Shown: piece after piece, positions 13,533-14,726 of the stretch
How positions within the stretch are numbered: the stretch's first letter is position 1
Layout: each line of letters opens with the position of its first letter
Source of the DNA: Amoebophilaceae bacterium UBA1467
Lineage (GTDB): Bacteria > Bacteroidota > Bacteroidia > Cytophagales > Amoebophilaceae
DNA: 14,726 bases
Assembly: GCA_002325615.1 (NCBI GenBank)
Contig: DCSL01000016.1
Span: 1-14,726, forward strand
Direction of reading: 5' to 3'
Notes under the pieces: model-generated
The model's database searches: none
Told to the model about the DNA's origin: nothing
What the model saw: only the letters and a program-made list of their open reading frames with translations
Made by a program: the position numbers and the translations under genes

Positions 13533-14726
13533 ATGCGTAAACTGTTTCAGCAAGCCTTCTTTTTGGTATTCCCATTTTTATGGAAGGAAAAGGCCGTTCG
13601 ACTGGCAACCATCTGTACCCTAAGCACCATCCTTCTCAACACACTGGCACAAACAACCGCACCTTGGCTGTTTGGCTATCTGCTCAAGCACTATCTGGAG
13701 CTAGGAACTATTATCGTACTACTAGTAGTCACACTCCTACTACTTTGTTGGTATGCCCATGGCACACTTGGCCACCTACAAGCCATCCTTTTCTTTCCAG
13801 TTATCAACCGGGCTATTCGCGACATTCGTATGCGTGTAGTAATGAAGCTACATCAAACACCGCTGCAATCTTGGGAAAGATACGGCGTCACAGAAATTCT
13901 CAGCGCCAGTACACGCGTTTCACAAAGCATTCGGGGCTTTATGGACATATCCTTCGTCAACATCCTCCCAGCCCTCTTCAAGATTGGCGCCTTCTCGGTA
14001 GCCATGTTTCATGTGCACCACAGTACGTGGTATTTCTCGCCGCTTGTTGTACTCATCTATGGCTATGTATACTTCGGTATACACAACTTCCTAAAACTGC
14101 GCCGCCGCTGCTGGGAAGCTACAGACCAGGTCAACACAGCTATCACCGATAGCTTGCACAACACCAAATTTTATAGATTCCATCTAGAAGAAGAAGCAAC
14201 TCGCTTATCAGCATTCTTTGATGCAGAGGAACAAGGCTGGTTGCGCGATAACCTCCTGCTGCATAAAATGCCGGTAGTTCAGACCACATGGTTCGCCATT
14301 ATTAGGGGGGGGCTCATCATACACCTAGTGCTGTTGCTGCGGGCTGGAGAACTTTCTTGGACAGACTTTGTAGTAATCGAGCGGTACTCCTCTTCTATTT
14401 ACAAACAGGTAGACAATACCACCAACCAGCTCCGGAGATTGTTGAGTAGTGTCATAGACTTAAAAAAGGTTCTGGACTTGCTGACCTTGCCAACCCGCTC
14501 TGCTAATGCGTCTCTGTTACTATCTCAGCCTGCTCTTGCCCCTATGCCCCCAATCCTTGAAGTCTGCAATGTGTCTTTTGCTTATGACCAGCTTGGCACA
14601 GCAGTCTTAAAAGAGTGTTCGCTAAGTATCCACCTGGGTGACAAGGTAGCTATTACAGGCCCCTCAGGAGCAGGGAAAAGCACGCTTTGTCACTTGCTTG
14701 CTGGCATTTATCAGCCCCAGCAAGGA
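13533..14726 (+). CDS. ABC exporter, Atm1/ABCB7-like, 3' end beyond the window
   Basis: An open frame of 398 codons from the ATG at 13533 to the window end, with no stop. An in-frame TGA at 13503-13505 bounds it upstream. The start MRKLFQQAFFLVFPFLWKEK leads into a six-helix exporter membrane domain (about 20-310) and then an ATPase domain opening with ILEVCNVSFAYDQ and Walker A GPSGAGKST (376-384). The rest, with signature and Walker B, is outside. The pieces SxRVSQSIRGF, FVNILPALFKIG and NTAITDSLHNTKFYRF resemble the Atm1 subfamily (IERGxKGI, FNILPTLLEI, AxxDSLLNYETVKYF), exporters of glutathione-linked sulfur compounds or metals in mitochondria and bacteria. The glutathione-contacting residues are not clearly kept, so the substrate is open. 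It is a different protein from the exporter at 6398. The start has no ribosome site. Confidence 0.8.
   Translation, partial: MRKLFQQAFFLVFPFLWKEKAVRLATICTLSTILLNTLAQTTAPWLFGYLLKHYLELGTIIVLLVVTLLLLCWYAHGTLGHLQAILFFPVINRAIRDIRMRVVMKLHQTPLQSWERYGVTEILSASTRVSQSIRGFMDISFVNILPALFKIGAFSVAMFHVHHSTWYFSPLVVLIYGYVYFGIHNFLKLRRRCWEATDQVNTAITDSLHNTKFYRFHLEEEATRLSAFFDAEEQGWLRDNLLLHKMPVVQTTWFAIIRGGLIIHLVLLLRAGELSWTDFVVIERYSSSIYKQVDNTTNQLRRLLSSVIDLKKVLDLLTLPTRSANASLLLSQPALAPMPPILEVCNVSFAYDQLGTAVLKECSLSIHLGDKVAITGPSGAGKSTLCHLLAGIYQPQQG

Noticed and set aside
13580..14152. 190-codon open frame on the plus strand
   Set aside because: The product is rich in His, Thr, Ser and Pro with no domain. The neighbouring frame from 13533 carries a clear ABC exporter with Walker A, so this is its shadow.

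Overview
The window looks like a stretch of ordinary chromosome from a member of the Bacteroidota, most likely a Cytophagales-type lineage. Three things point there: the FtsH tail, a stand-alone starch-synthase-like N-domain protein of the kind seen in Cytophagia, and a gene block leuDH-nusB-ytxH-yajC-ybbR that resembles the conserved nusB/yajC/ybbR neighbourhood of that phylum. Shine-Dalgarno sequences are nearly absent. Two spacers carry a Bacteroidota-type -7 promoter motif (TAnnTTTG) 26-28 bases before an ATG. The shortened ybbR, a possible IS remnant and several weak starts would fit a reduced or symbiotic lineage such as the Amoebophilaceae, but that is inference and nothing here proves it.

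Layout. 1-569 (+): the last 119 codons of ftsH, then a possible small membrane protein. 576-1679 (-): tadA followed by sodA, probably one transcript. 1680-1899: divergent spacer holding the best promoter in the window, for aspS. 1900-4653 (+): aspS and a GT5 N-domain-only protein. 4668-6200 (-): gltX, convergent with the preceding gene. 6398-9388 (+): an ABC exporter and a PiT-family transporter, closely spaced. 9457-12943 (-): leucine dehydrogenase, nusB, ytxH-like, yajC and a truncated ybbR, with gaps of 22-73 bases, read as one operon. 12944-13532: a 589-base spacer with no credible full gene, holding a 78-base element with imperfect terminal inverted repeats, a hairpin and a promoter-like site. 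13533-14726 (+): the first 398 codons of a second ABC exporter, Atm1/ABCB7-like, cut by the window end just after Walker A.

The genes are mainly housekeeping: two aminoacyl-tRNA synthetases (Asp, Glu), tRNA wobble editing (TadA), transcription antitermination (NusB), Sec translocon accessory (YajC), membrane proteolysis (FtsH), superoxide detoxification, amino-acid deamination and membrane transport. I found no defence system, CRISPR array, tRNA, rRNA or intact transposase, and I do not see a convincing new biological system. The observations most worth following are the inverted repeat that exactly brackets the -7 motif of the second ABC exporter, the truncated ybbR, the GT5-like protein that lacks its substrate-loop motif, and the short IS-like element.
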